Positions 24,669 to 32,529 of a stretch of 64,000 bases of DNA are shown piece after piece. The stretch lies in assembly GCA_008364785.1 (NCBI GenBank), contig VTTJ01000001.1, positions 372,001 to 436,000 on the forward strand, given 5' to 3'. Numbering within the stretch: position 1 is the stretch's first letter; each line of letters starts with the position of its first letter. Both the position numbers and the translations under genes were made by a program. The notes below the pieces were generated by a model. It ran no database searches and was not told the DNA's origin. It saw only the letters and a program-made list of their open reading frames with translations. The stretch is from Bacillus sp. BGMRC 2118. GTDB lineage: Bacteria; Bacillota; Bacilli; Bacillales; SA4.

Positions 24669-25262
24669 TTATTGGATGCTTTCTATATCTTTAACTATAT
24701 TTTCATAAGGCGTATTTTCTATCCCACTGTAGCTTGTAACAATCTTCCCCTCTTTGTTTACCAAAAAGAACGATGTAGTATGAACAACTTGATCAGAAGC
24801 ATCTGTTTTCTGAACAATCGCCTGAAAGCTGTCGCGGGCAAAATCCTCGATTTCTTTTTGCGAGTATCCAGTCAAGTAATTCCAACTACTAAAGTCTGCT
24901 TGATAATTCTCTCCATAGGCTTTCATAACAGCAGGCGTATCAATTTCAGGATCTACACTAAACGAAACAAATTCAACATCTAACCCTTTTTCATTTGCCA
25001 TCTCCTGAAGCTTAGATAAGTTCGCTGTTAATGGCGGACAAACTGTTTCACAATTTGTAAAGATAAAATCTGCCACCCACACCTTTCCCTTTAAATCCTT
25101 TAGTCCAAATGGTTTCCCGTCTTGATTTGTAAATGTAAATTCCTGAATAGGCTTTGTACCAGCTGGTGGTTGCAAGTCATCAGTTGTTGTTCCACATGCC
25201 GAGACGACAAGTATCAATAAGAGTGTCAATATGCTATATATTTTTCGTTTCAATGAATTCAC
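24669..25262 (-). CDS. sco: SCO1/SenC family copper chaperone
   Basis: A 197-residue membrane-anchored lipoprotein (lipobox VSAC, Cys23) with a thioredoxin-like fold. The copper ligands are Cys71 and Cys75 in NCETVCPPL and His161 in VVHTTSFFLV. It helps assemble the Cu-A centre of cytochrome c oxidase at the outer face of the membrane. It matches YpmQ/BsSco, with ypmR downstream and ypmP upstream as in B. subtilis. Confidence 0.93.
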   Translation of the reverse strand: MNSLKRKIYSILTLLLILVVSACGTTTDDLQPPAGTKPIQEFTFTNQDGKPFGLKDLKGKVWVADFIFTNCETVCPPLTANLSKLQEMANEKGLDVEFVSFSVDPEIDTPAVMKAYGENYQADFSSWNYLTGYSQKEIEDFARDSFQAIVQKTDASDQVVHTTSFFLVNKEGKIVTSYSGIENTPYENIVKDIESIQ

Positions 25263-25347
25263 CTTTTCTTATGTAATACGTTTATCATAACAAAAATATA
25301 GTATAGAAAGGAAGTGCATTACAATTTGTCACAAAATTGTACAAAAA

Positions 25348-25426
25348 GTCAATCTCGTTTTACTTCGAAAACTATATCACACACAGAATAAGTGTACAAA
25401 AAGCAACAAAGTAATAGAAAAGAGCC
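25348..25426 (+). mobile_element. MITE copy C, right part only, 79 bp
   Basis: The right-hand third of the MITE (from the CTTCTAAAACT-like segment to GAGCC) is kept; the left part is missing. The direct repeats TACAAAAA at 25340-25347 and 25427-25434 still flank it, so the deletion reached the left junction. The right repeat is part of the T-tract of the ypmP terminator. Confidence 0.7.
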
Positions 25427-25430
25427 TACA

Positions 25431-25462
25431 AAAAAAAGAAGACCCCTCACGAGAGATCTCCT
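25431..25462 (-). terminator. Terminator after ypmP
   Basis: A weak stem from AGGAGATCTCT to AGGGGTCTTCT on the minus strand is followed by eight T. Confidence 0.6.
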
Positions 25463-25472
25463 AGACATGATG

Positions 25473-25724
25473 TTATGCATTATATTGTAGTATATCAATC
25501 GAATAAATTTGGGAATACTCTTGCCATTTCATTGTTCTTTTTAAGTAATCTTTAAAAGAATACACATTTTTCGGATTTGAGTCTGTACTGATCTTTTTTA
25601 TGAACGTCTGCAGTCTTAACTTAATCTTTATTGTAAAAAGATTATCTTCCTCCCATACTGGAATTTCAATGACTTTGACCTTCTTACCACTTTGATGAGT
25701 AAATTCTAGACTCTTCAGTAGCAA
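25473..25724 (-). CDS. ypmP: DUF2535 family protein, YpmP-like
   Basis: An 83-residue soluble protein starting MLLKSLEFTHQSGKKVKVIEIP, which fits the DUF2535/YpmP family. The function is unknown. Its position between sco and the hemolysin III gene matches the B. subtilis order. A terminator follows and the MITE remnant C lies just beyond. Confidence 0.8.
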   Translation of the reverse strand: MLLKSLEFTHQSGKKVKVIEIPVWEEDNLFTIKIKLRLQTFIKKISTDSNPKNVYSFKDYLKRTMKWQEYSQIYSIDILQYNA

Positions 25725-25919
25725 AGTACCAACCTTCTTTTTAACCGTTTCCTATATTATACAGTAAAATCGTCTCGAAGTCTGTCTCTTCTTGTAAGTT
25801 GGCAATATTTTTATTTATTGATTTTATGAAAATACGTACAGAAAGTATGATAAGCTCTTTTGTTATGGTAATATAGCAAAGAGTTATAAAAATTTTCCAC
25901 TCGAAAGGATGTGGTGTGT

Positions 25920-26561
25920 ATGGCATCTACACATACCTTCACAAAAGGAGAAGAAATTGCGAACTCCATCACTCACGGTATTGGTGGTCTTCTTAGTATT
26001 GCAGGTCTTGTTTTACTTATTGTCTTTTCTTCATTATACGGAACTGCGTGGCATATTGTCAGCTTTACGTTATTCGGTTCAACAATGGTACTATTATATA
26101 CAGCATCAACACTTGTTCATGGTTTACCAAAAGGAAAAGCGAAAGATGTATTTGAAATCATTGACCATTCTTCCATCTACTTTTTTATAGCTGGAACTTA
26201 CACTCCCTTCCTATTTATCGTTGTTAAAGGCGCACTTGGTTGGACACTCTTTGGTATCGTATGGGGAATTGCTATAGTGGGGACAATTTTTAAATCATTC
26301 TTTGTAAAAAAATACTTGCACACATCTACTGTACTGTATGTGTTAATGGGTTGGATGATTGTATTTGCATGGGGACCGCTTTCTGAAAACCTTCATCCTA
26401 CTGGACTGGCTCTACTTGTAATAGGGGGAGTCTTATACACAATTGGAGCGATCTTTTATGTATGGCGTGGTTTTAGATATCACCATATGATCTGGCATAT
26501 TTTTGTCGTTGCAGGTACTATCGCTCATTTTTTTGCTGTATTGTTATATTTATTACCATAA
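25920..26561 (+). CDS. yplQ: Hemolysin III family membrane protein (PAQR), YplQ-like
   Basis: A 213-residue protein with seven predicted membrane segments. NSITHGIGG near the start, the TLVHGL and DHSSIYFFIAGTYTPF motifs, and the late HMIWHIFVVAGTIAHFFAV hold the conserved His, Asp and Ser residues of the PAQR/hemolysin III metal-dependent hydrolase-like family. ATG 25920 is chosen over GTG 25911 because it is better spaced from AAAGGATG. It is monocistronic and convergent with the GNAT gene. Confidence 0.9.
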   Translation: MASTHTFTKGEEIANSITHGIGGLLSIAGLVLLIVFSSLYGTAWHIVSFTLFGSTMVLLYTASTLVHGLPKGKAKDVFEIIDHSSIYFFIAGTYTPFLFIVVKGALGWTLFGIVWGIAIVGTIFKSFFVKKYLHTSTVLYVLMGWMIVFAWGPLSENLHPTGLALLVIGGVLYTIGAIFYVWRGFRYHHMIWHIFVVAGTIAHFFAVLLYLLP

Positions 26562-26563
26562 AA

Positions 26564-26606
26564 CCAAGGGCAATGGATATTCATTATCCTGGCCCCTTCA
26601 TTTTTA
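26564..26606. terminator. Bidirectional terminator between yplQ and the GNAT gene
   Basis: AGGGCAATGGATA and TATCCTGGCCCCT pair imperfectly; TTCATTTTT follows on the plus strand and a short TTTTA on the minus strand. It serves convergent genes. Confidence 0.65.
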
Positions 26607-27059
26607 TAGTATTTTCTCCAAAATGACATTTGTTTCTACGTACCCAAGTTTTTCATATAGACCTCTAGCTGGTTTATTGTGACCGAATACATGTAATCCG
26701 ATTTTCTTCATCCCAAGCTCTTTGCCGAATTCTTCTATTTTTTGCATTGCCTTTTTTCCGTAACCCTTACCTTGAAACTCATTCTTAATCTTAATTTCAT
26801 AGATATAACCCTCATCCTCTGATTTTCTAGCTAGCCATATAACCCCAACTGGTAGTTCCTCGTCAAAAATTGTAAACAAATGGTTATCTTCAGTCTGTTC
26901 TCCTTTTGGCAATAATGTTTCGTAATCCTTTTGTGCCTGTTGTAACGATTCTTCTTCCTTCCAATTCCCTGCTTTTACTTTTTCATTCGCATAAGTCAGA
27001 ATGGCACTTTGTATGTACTGTTGATACTCATTTGATGTCATAGCAGCTAATTTAATCAT
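26604..27059 (-). CDS. GNAT family N-acetyltransferase
   Basis: A 151-residue GNAT protein. The acetyl-CoA-binding motif A is KNEFQGKGYGKKAM near residue 92, followed by the FGHNKPARGLYEKLGY motif B. The substrate is unknown. The start ATG 27059 follows GGAGTGAG. It is probably monocistronic, between the terminator of yplQ and the plsC operon terminator. Confidence 0.85.
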   Translation of the reverse strand: MIKLAAMTSNEYQQYIQSAILTYANEKVKAGNWKEEESLQQAQKDYETLLPKGEQTEDNHLFTIFDEELPVGVIWLARKSEDEGYIYEIKIKNEFQGKGYGKKAMQKIEEFGKELGMKKIGLHVFGHNKPARGLYEKLGYVETNVILEKIL

Positions 27060-27112
27060 ATACTCACTCCAATCACTATTTATCTACTATTCTAGTCTAA
27101 CATATATTCCCA

Positions 27113-27139
27113 TAAAAAAAAGAAGCCCTACTGGCTTCG
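27113..27139 (-). terminator. Terminator of the thyB-dfrA-plsC operon
   Basis: GAAGCC and GGCTTC pair around AGTAG, followed by eight T on the minus strand. Confidence 0.85.
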
Positions 27140-27144
27140 AATAA

Positions 27145-27903
27145 TTAATCCAATGATAAACCATTTTGTTCATCTACGTTTACGTTTACAACGATTTGTG
27201 AAGCAATATTTTGTTGTACCATCAGCGCTAACTCATTGATTTCCAAGCTTTGATACTCATCATGGTTGATTGGTGGATGAATCGTAATCGTTACATCACC
27301 GGGTTGAAAAAGAAATCCTTTTTCTTCAAATAATCGATATGAACCATCAATTGTAATCGGTACAATTGGCACACCAGATTTGGTGGCAAGTCTAAAGCTT
27401 CCTGATTTAAATTCAGCAATAGGACCACCCTTGCTTCTTGTACCTTCCGGGAAAATCACCATTGAATGACCTTTCTGCAAGAGTCTTGCACCCTCTTGGA
27501 TTGCTCTCACAGATTGTCTTCGATCCTTTCGATCCATAAAAATACACGGTAGAACTTCCATCCAGTGTGAGATAATCGGTAATTTTTTAACTTCAACTTT
27601 TGATATAAAACCTATAGGCTTACTGACAAAGCCCATTAATAGAGGAATATCAAAGTTACCTTGGTGATTTGAAACAAACAATACTGGGCCATCAGGCAAT
27701 AATTCTTCACCCTTCACTTCTACTCTAGCTCCTGAAGTTTTGACAACCCCTTTTGCCCATCTTTTAGGCAAGTTGTGAACTAATGCATCTCTTTCTTTAA
27801 CAGACATGTGCTCAAACGTAGCTTTTTTCCACTTTACCAATGTTGGAATTGAATAAATTAAGAAAAGCCACATATACGTAAAACCATAAATTGTTCGAAG
27901 CAT
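27145..27903 (-). CDS. plsC: 1-acyl-sn-glycerol-3-phosphate acyltransferase
   Basis: A 252-residue membrane-associated acyltransferase of the PlsC family that forms phosphatidic acid. The catalytic HX4D is in VSNHQGNFDIP near residue 77, and the glycerophosphate-binding FPEGTRSKGG near 150. An N-terminal hydrophobic segment is present. It follows dfrA by 36 bases, as ypkP follows dfrA in B. subtilis. A further paralog may exist elsewhere in the genome. Confidence 0.9.
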   Translation of the reverse strand: MLRTIYGFTYMWLFLIYSIPTLVKWKKATFEHMSVKERDALVHNLPKRWAKGVVKTSGARVEVKGEELLPDGPVLFVSNHQGNFDIPLLMGFVSKPIGFISKVEVKKLPIISHWMEVLPCIFMDRKDRRQSVRAIQEGARLLQKGHSMVIFPEGTRSKGGPIAEFKSGSFRLATKSGVPIVPITIDGSYRLFEEKGFLFQPGDVTITIHPPINHDEYQSLEINELALMVQQNIASQIVVNVNVDEQNGLSLD

Positions 27904-27939
27904 ACTCGTTTCTCCATTTCCTAACGTAGAGATTATATC

Positions 27940-28425
27940 TTAAGCTCTATCGTATACGACATACTCATAATCATAAGGATTTTTTTCATCTTTTACACCT
28001 TGTTCACGGCTAACTACATGCCATTCATCTAAATTTACATAAGGAAAAAATGTATCTCCCTCAAATTCATGATAGATGTGGGTAATATATAAGCGATCAA
28101 CAACTGGAAGTAATTCACGAAATAATTCGGCGCCACCAATTACACATAGTTCCGTGTCACCTTCTTGATCTAACTTTTTAATCTCGTCAAGATGATGTAT
28201 AACTACACAACCAGGAGCCTGATATTCTTCGTTTCTAGTTATAATAATATTTTCTCTCCCCGGTAGGACTCGTCCAATTGACTCATGTGTTTTTCTACCC
28301 ATCACAATTGGTTTTCCCATCGTTACCTTCTTGAAATAAGCTAAGTCAGCAGGTAGATGCCAAGGGAGTTCATTCTTTTCACCTATTACACAATTATTAT
28401 CCATCGCAACTACAAAAGAAATCAT
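27940..28425 (-). CDS. dfrA: Dihydrofolate reductase
   Basis: A 161-residue enzyme that reduces dihydrofolate to tetrahydrofolate with NADPH. Visible motifs are [22 protein letters not shown] (substrate loop, here given in part), [13 protein letters not shown] and [12 protein letters not shown]. It is the target of trimethoprim. The start codon overlaps the thyB stop (ATGA) and AAGGAG lies within thyB, so the two are coupled; thymidylate synthase consumes the folate that this enzyme restores. Confidence 0.97.
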   Translation of the reverse strand: MISFVVAMDNNCVIGEKNELPWHLPADLAYFKKVTMGKPIVMGRKTHESIGRVLPGRENIIITRNEEYQAPGCVVIHHLDEIKKLDQEGDTELCVIGGAELFRELLPVVDRLYITHIYHEFEGDTFFPYVNLDEWHVVSREQGVKDEKNPYDYEYVVYDRA

Positions 28426-29216
28426 ACACTAACAACTCCTTTAATATGCGGATGTGCCTCATAATTCAAAAGTTCAAAGTCCTCATATTTAAAGCTGAAA
28501 ATATCCTTCACATCTGGGTTAATTTTCATTGTTGGTAATGGCATTGGATCACGCGATAACTGTAAATCCACTTGTTCTATATGATTCGAGTAAATATGTA
28601 CATCACCGAAAGTATGTACAAACTCATATGCCTCCAAGTCACACACGTGAGCAACCATCATTGTTAATAGTGCATATGATGCAATGTTAAAAGGAACTCC
28701 TAGGAAATAATCTGCACTACGTTGATATAACTGACAAGATAATTTACCATCAGCTACGTAAAACTGGAATAAACAATGACATGGAGGAAGAGCCATCTTC
28801 TCAACATCTCCTACGTTCCAGGCATTAACTAGTAATCTTCTAGAATCTGGATTGTTTTTAATTTGATGTATTAAGTTAGAGATTTGATCAATTGTTGTCC
28901 CGTGGCTAGTAGTCCAGGATCTCCATTGATGTCCATATACCGGCCCTAAGTTTCCGCTCTCATCGGCCCATTCGTTCCAAATTCGAACATTATGTTCTTG
29001 AAGATAACGTATATTTGTATCCCCTGTTAAAAACCATAACAGCTCATGGATAATCGATTTTAAATGAAGTTTTTTTGTCGTAATAAGGGGAAATCCCTCT
29101 TGAAGATTAAACCTCATCTGGTACCCAAAAGTACTAATAGTACCTGTACCGGTTCGATCTTCCTTTGTTGTGCCATTTTCTACTATATGTTTCCCTAACT
29201 CTAAATATTGTTTCAT
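28422..29216 (-). CDS. thyB: Thymidylate synthase, ThyB type
   Basis: A 264-residue thymidylate synthase that converts dUMP to dTMP using methylene-tetrahydrofolate. The catalytic cysteine is in [13 protein letters not shown], followed by [16 protein letters not shown], and DVHIYSNH is near the C-terminus. The short form, beginning MKQYLELGK, fits the ThyB/E. coli-type subgroup. ATG 29216 is preceded by GAGGGCGGTG; the upstream in-frame extension to 29234 is unlikely to be used. First gene of the thyB-dfrA-plsC operon. Confidence 0.96.
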   Translation of the reverse strand: MKQYLELGKHIVENGTTKEDRTGTGTISTFGYQMRFNLQEGFPLITTKKLHLKSIIHELLWFLTGDTNIRYLQEHNVRIWNEWADESGNLGPVYGHQWRSWTTSHGTTIDQISNLIHQIKNNPDSRRLLVNAWNVGDVEKMALPPCHCLFQFYVADGKLSCQLYQRSADYFLGVPFNIASYALLTMMVAHVCDLEAYEFVHTFGDVHIYSNHIEQVDLQLSRDPMPLPTMKINPDVKDIFSFKYEDFELLNYEAHPHIKGVVSV

Positions 29217-29317
29217 TTTCGTCACCGCCCTCAACCTATTGTACTAAAAAGAACATCAGACTGAAAGAGAGTCTAGAAAAAAATATGATTTACCATAAAT
29301 ATATTATGTAAACTTTA

Positions 29318-29355
29318 TAATAGTAAAGCTACTCTACAAAGTAGCTTTACTATTA
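29318..29355. terminator. Hairpin between thyB and MITE D, displaced terminator
   Basis: A perfect 15-bp stem (TAATAGTAAAGCTAC, 29318-29332, with its complement 29341-29355). On the minus strand it lies just beyond MITE D, seen from the metalloprotease gene. Without the MITE it would follow that gene's stop codon directly, so it was probably its terminator. Confidence 0.6.
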
Positions 29356-29364
29356 TTATTTAAA

Positions 29365-29551
29365 GGCTATTTTCGTATAGATTGTTGCTTTCTAGTAAAA
29401 ATCTCAGAAAGCCGGATTTTTACCTTAGTATCTAGTAATTACTATACATAAAGAGAGTTGCTCTTTTCTAATCCAACCTCAGTTTGCTTCTAAAACTGGT
29501 GGTACACCCAGAATAATTTTACTAAAAGCAACAAAGTTTTAGAAAAGAGCC
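29365..29551 (+). mobile_element. MITE copy D, 187 bp
   Basis: A full-length copy from GGCT to GAGCC with perfect 8-bp direct repeats TATTTAAA at 29357-29364 and 29552-29559. Its last base contributes to the stop codon of the metalloprotease gene. It contains the internal hairpin GTAAAAATC/GATTTTTAC. Confidence 0.92.
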
Positions 29552-30294
29552 TATTTAAATGAAACTGCATAATTAATTCCAGTTGAATTCAGTGTTTCTA
29601 AACTCTTAATATATTCATATGTTTTCGGTGCACGAATGAAAAGATCAGATGATGTAAAGAAACTTAAATTATACATTGCGAAGCTCTCTGCGAAATACTC
29701 TTCACTATGATTAATGAAATAGGGTTGAGCTGGAAATAGCAGCGGTGCTTCTTCTTTCCATATTTCAATAAATTTAGTATCATCTCGAATCGAATGGAAG
29801 GCAAATTTATCTATTGAATGGGCCAACTCGTGTAATTCAAGGTTAATGGACCCGTGCCCTTTCCCTTTATGACTATGACCAATCTTTGCCATAACTAATT
29901 TTGAACCACCAGCTCCAGGAACATCATCCCACGTATAACGGACATATCCTCTTGGTTTAACACCTTTAAGATGTGTGAAGCCAGTTTGCTCTGTAAGTAT
30001 TCCTGTAAACAGCTTCAATCGAACATTTTGGCTTACTAGTTTTTCTAGAATTGAGGGGTGAATTTTAGATATTCGATTAATCATCTGGAGTACTTCTTCT
30101 TCATCAAATGAGTCTTCGGGAAGCACAACAATATCCTTAAGGTATTCAAGCGTCTGGATCGAAGATAACCGCTTCATCATCGTTTTATTCTCTCGGAGTA
30201 ATACATCACCTTGACTTGCTTCAGTTCCCTTAAACACCACTACTGGAATAAAAAGTATCATTATGAGGAGTAAAATGGAGAATGTTTTTCTCAT
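29551..30294 (-). CDS. Anthrax-lethal-factor-related metalloendopeptidase (Pro-Pro endopeptidase-like)
   Basis: A 247-residue secreted protein. Residues 1-26 form a signal peptide. The zinc motif HELAH is at 155-159, and the second-half motif SEEYFAESFAMY (198-209) supplies the third ligand and tyrosine typical of the ATLF/PPEP fold. Pro-Pro endopeptidases cut surface adhesins in clostridia and paenibacilli; whether this one does is unknown. It is next to ypjP. MITE D has inserted exactly at its stop codon, changing TAA to TAG without altering the protein. Confidence 0.85.
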   Translation of the reverse strand: MRKTFSILLLIMILFIPVVVFKGTEASQGDVLLRENKTMMKRLSSIQTLEYLKDIVVLPEDSFDEEEVLQMINRISKIHPSILEKLVSQNVRLKLFTGILTEQTGFTHLKGVKPRGYVRYTWDDVPGAGGSKLVMAKIGHSHKGKGHGSINLELHELAHSIDKFAFHSIRDDTKFIEIWKEEAPLLFPAQPYFINHSEEYFAESFAMYNLSFFTSSDLFIRAPKTYEYIKSLETLNSTGINYAVSFK

Positions 30295-30385
30295 AGATGT
30301 CGTTCCCTTCTAGTGTATATGGGAATTTTCAGATAATAAAATTATATCATATGAGAGTTTCCTAGTTTACTAGTAATAGATGGAA

Positions 30386-30413
30386 AATAAAAAGGCAGAC
30401 CTATTGTCTGCCT
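30386..30413 (-). terminator. Terminator after ypjP
   Basis: AGGCAGAC and GTCTGCCT pair around AATAG, followed by TTTTTATTTT on the minus strand. Confidence 0.85.
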
Positions 30414-31023
30414 ATGATACATTCCATTTTGGAGGAGTGTTTTTTGACCAATAAATACTACCAAGCTCATAGTGGGTCTGAAACTGATCCTGATACGTAT
30501 GATAATGAAAATTAAAATAATACCCTTCTAATGGCGGATGATCACGCCTTACATGAAATCGGATGATGTCTTTTCCACTTTTACTGTCATAAATATGAAA
30601 AATCTTCTCACCTGAACCACCAGTTGGTTTATCAGAGATTACTAAATTTTGAAGCTGTGCTTCCTCTAATTCATGAGACAAATTCAAAATAACCTCTTCC
30701 ATTTTAGGAAGGATCACATCGCGAAATTCATCCCCAATTGTTTCTTCTATTACGGGTCCGAATTTTTTAGACGATTGTTCTTTTGCTTTTTCTATAGCAT
30801 ATAAGGTAAACTGATCTTTATTAAATGTTGAAGTGGATATGTAATCATCTGTATAGTTTCCACTATCAAGTGTTGTATGATTTTCTTGTATACCATTTTC
30901 CTTAGCAGGATTACTAGATTTTGCTTCAGTAATAATGATCTGTGGTGGAGTTACAAGACCAAATGTAAGAATTGTAAACATAACCACAAGGGTTTTTCTA
31001 ATCCAAGTTGGCACTTTTCTCAC
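30412..31023 (-). CDS. ypjP: YpjP family protein
   Basis: A 203-residue protein with an N-terminal hydrophobic signal segment (about residues 9-33), so it is exported or membrane-anchored. The C-terminal half is conserved in the YpjP family (FHVRRDHPPLEGYYFNFHYH and LGSIYWSKNTPPKW). The function is unknown. GTG 31023 starts the frame; the in-frame GTG four codons later has slightly better spacing to AGGGG. The gene lies between the metalloprotease and ypiP. Confidence 0.8.
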   Translation of the reverse strand: MRKVPTWIRKTLVVMFTILTFGLVTPPQIIITEAKSSNPAKENGIQENHTTLDSGNYTDDYISTSTFNKDQFTLYAIEKAKEQSSKKFGPVIEETIGDEFRDVILPKMEEVILNLSHELEEAQLQNLVISDKPTGGSGEKIFHIYDSKSGKDIIRFHVRRDHPPLEGYYFNFHYHTYQDQFQTHYELGSIYWSKNTPPKWNVS

Positions 31024-31168
31024 CCCTGTTTCGATAGTTACATTTATTATACAACATCTCGGTCACAAAGCCTACTAATCTACTGAATAATTCGGAAAAA
31101 TAACACATTTCATTAAAAATAAAAAACGTGGTAAAATAATATGACATAATAAAATTTTGGAGGTACAT

Positions 31169-31252
31169 ATGAATATTCAACTTATTTTAACGATTACAAG
31201 CCTTCTTACACTGGCTTTCTTTATTTTTGCTGCACTAACAGATCATGATTGA
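31169..31252 (+). CDS. 27-residue membrane peptide
   Basis: ATG 31169 follows TTTTGGAGG with ideal spacing and opens a 27-codon frame that ends just before a strong terminator at 31259. The peptide (MNIQLILTITSLLTLAFFIF, then AALTDHD) is a single membrane helix with an acidic C-terminal tail. It is the only rightward gene in this stretch. Own ribosome binding site and own terminator make it a credible small gene. I do not recognise its family. Confidence 0.65.
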   Translation: MNIQLILTITSLLTLAFFIFAALTDHD

Positions 31253-31258
31253 TCATCA

Positions 31259-31281
31259 AGACCCTCTTAGGGTCTTTTTTT
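31259..31281 (+). terminator. Terminator of the 27-residue membrane peptide gene
   Basis: AGACCCT and AGGGTCT pair around CTT and are followed by seven T. Confidence 0.88.
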
Positions 31282-31283
31282 AT

Positions 31284-31495
31284 GGCTGTTTTCACATGAT
31301 TTTTTGTTATTAAGTCCGTTCCATTGCGCTTCAGACACTTACCGTATATTACGAGGAGGAGGAAGTCGAGCTACCTCGCTTGCCTGGGGGGGTCTCAACC
31401 TTTCCTCTATCTCCAGCAGAAGTTAAATGTCTTCCGCTTCATTCCACTACAGCTTATAATTTTATATAAAAGCAACAAAGTTTTAGAAAAGATCC
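31284..31495 (+). mobile_element. Composite MITE-like element E, 212 bp
   Basis: It begins GGCTGTTTTC like the MITE and ends with a clear MITE right end (AGCAACAAAGTTTTAGAAAA, then GATCC). The middle (about 31320-31450) is unrelated and GC-richer, with GCTTGCCTGGGGGGGTCTCAACC; it resembles a degenerate copy of a GC-rich intergenic repeat common in Bacillaceae. No 8-bp direct repeat is preserved. A nested or recombined element is likely. Confidence 0.5.
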
Positions 31496-31503
31496 TTTAA
31501 TAA

Positions 31504-31530
31504 TAAAAACCCGTAGGATGACCCACGGGA
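31504..31530 (-). terminator. Terminator after the small gene at 31534
   Basis: CCCGT and ACGGG pair, followed by TTTTTATT on the minus strand. Confidence 0.7.
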
Positions 31531-31533
31531 TGA

Positions 31534-31665
31534 TTAGTTTTGCTTTGTCTTTTTTCTTGATGAATCTCGCTCAACAGAACCTGTTTCTGTTGTTGTTGTA
31601 CCTTGCCCTTCTACATTTGGTGAATTTAATGCACCTTTGGACTTATCTGCTCTATGCTTTGGCAA
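31534..31665 (-). CDS. Small Thr/Ser/Lys-rich protein
   Basis: TTG 31665 follows GGAGGTGATTTC and opens a 43-codon frame. The peptide is hydrophilic (MPKHRADKSKGALNSPNVEG at the start, a TTTTET run, and a basic end SSRKKTKQN), with no membrane segment. It looks like small spore-associated or stress proteins of Bacillaceae, but I cannot name the family. It ends at a terminator and is upstream-adjacent to ypiP on the same strand. Confidence 0.6.
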   Translation of the reverse strand: MPKHRADKSKGALNSPNVEGQGTTTTETGSVERDSSRKKTKQN

Positions 31666-31709
31666 AGAAATCACCTCCATAGAGTTAACGTCCCCAACAG
31701 TCAAACTGT

Positions 31710-32483
31710 TTATCCTAAATGTAACACCCCATAATGGAAATTTGATGATTTCCGTACAATTGGAGTGAGGCCTAACTTTTCAAAACGAGTACTTCTCCAA
31801 TGATCTTTTAATACAATCCTTTTTTTGGCTATCCGTTTTGCTTCTTTCATCATTGCTACTGTTACATCATCGTAAAGGGCAAGTTGTTTAATGCCTTTAA
31901 TTCCACTTGAATCAATGGTCTCTTCAAACATAGGGTCAAAGTAAATGACATCGAAGGTCTGATCTTCACAATTTGATAAGTATTCAAACGATTTCCCCCA
32001 AATTACTTCGATATTCCCCATAGCCACGTTCATTTGAGGAATCCCTGAGTCCCATGTTTTCAAACCAGCAGATACGAGATAGGCAGTCGTTTGATTTCCC
32101 TCTATCCCTTTAATTACTCCACTAGTACCAACAGCATAGCTCGCAACGATCGCATCTGACGCCAAACCTAATGTACAATCAAGAAAAGACATTCCTTCGG
32201 ATAAACCACATGCATCAATTAACGGATCATTCCCTCCTGCTATTAACCTCTTTATACGGAACATTGCAGAATTCGGATGAAAAAAGATCGGGTCATTATT
32301 TCCAGGTAAAAATAACTCAGTTCGTGTTTTCCCCACAACAAGTACTTCACTAGTATATTTTTGTTGTAAATCTTGAATGGAGTCTCTTCCACGTAGTTGA
32401 AAAGATCCGCCGATTTCAGCAGCTATTTCCTTTGCTTTTTGAAGAATAACAGCATTTGCTCTTGATGAAGTTGTTACAATCAT
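31710..32483 (-). CDS. ypiP: Class I SAM-dependent methyltransferase, YpiP-like
   Basis: A protein of about 257 residues. It has MSFLDCTLGLASDAI as the SAM-binding loop and VIYFDPMFEE as the catalytic region, similar to the RsmJ branch of rRNA guanine N2-methyltransferases. Homologs are named YpiP in B. subtilis. ATG 32483 is preceded by GGGTGA; the upstream ATG 32495 lies in the terminator T-tract of brxA and is unlikely. The target in this organism is not proven. Confidence 0.82.
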   Translation of the reverse strand: MIVTTSSRANAVILQKAKEIAAEIGGSFQLRGRDSIQDLQQKYTSEVLVVGKTRTELFLPGNNDPIFFHPNSAMFRIKRLIAGGNDPLIDACGLSEGMSFLDCTLGLASDAIVASYAVGTSGVIKGIEGNQTTAYLVSAGLKTWDSGIPQMNVAMGNIEVIWGKSFEYLSNCEDQTFDVIYFDPMFEETIDSSGIKGIKQLALYDDVTVAMMKEAKRIAKKRIVLKDHWRSTRFEKLGLTPIVRKSSNFHYGVLHLG

Positions 32484-32494
32484 AGTATCACCCA

Positions 32495-32521
32495 TTAAAA
32501 AGAGTGCCTATCAGGCACCCT
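32495..32521 (-). terminator. Terminator between brxA and ypiP
   Basis: GGGTGCCT pairs with AGGCACTC around GAT, followed by TTTTTAAT on the minus strand. Confidence 0.8.
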
Positions 32522-32529
32522 GGTTATTA

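Noticed and set aside
25741..25926. 61-codon minus-strand ORF upstream of the hemolysin III gene
   Set aside because: It overlaps the promoter and start of yplQ, has no ribosome binding site and codes an AT-driven, low-quality sequence.
31310..31450. GC-rich block considered as a structured RNA gene
   Set aside because: It lacks a promoter-terminator arrangement and looks like a decayed dispersed repeat.
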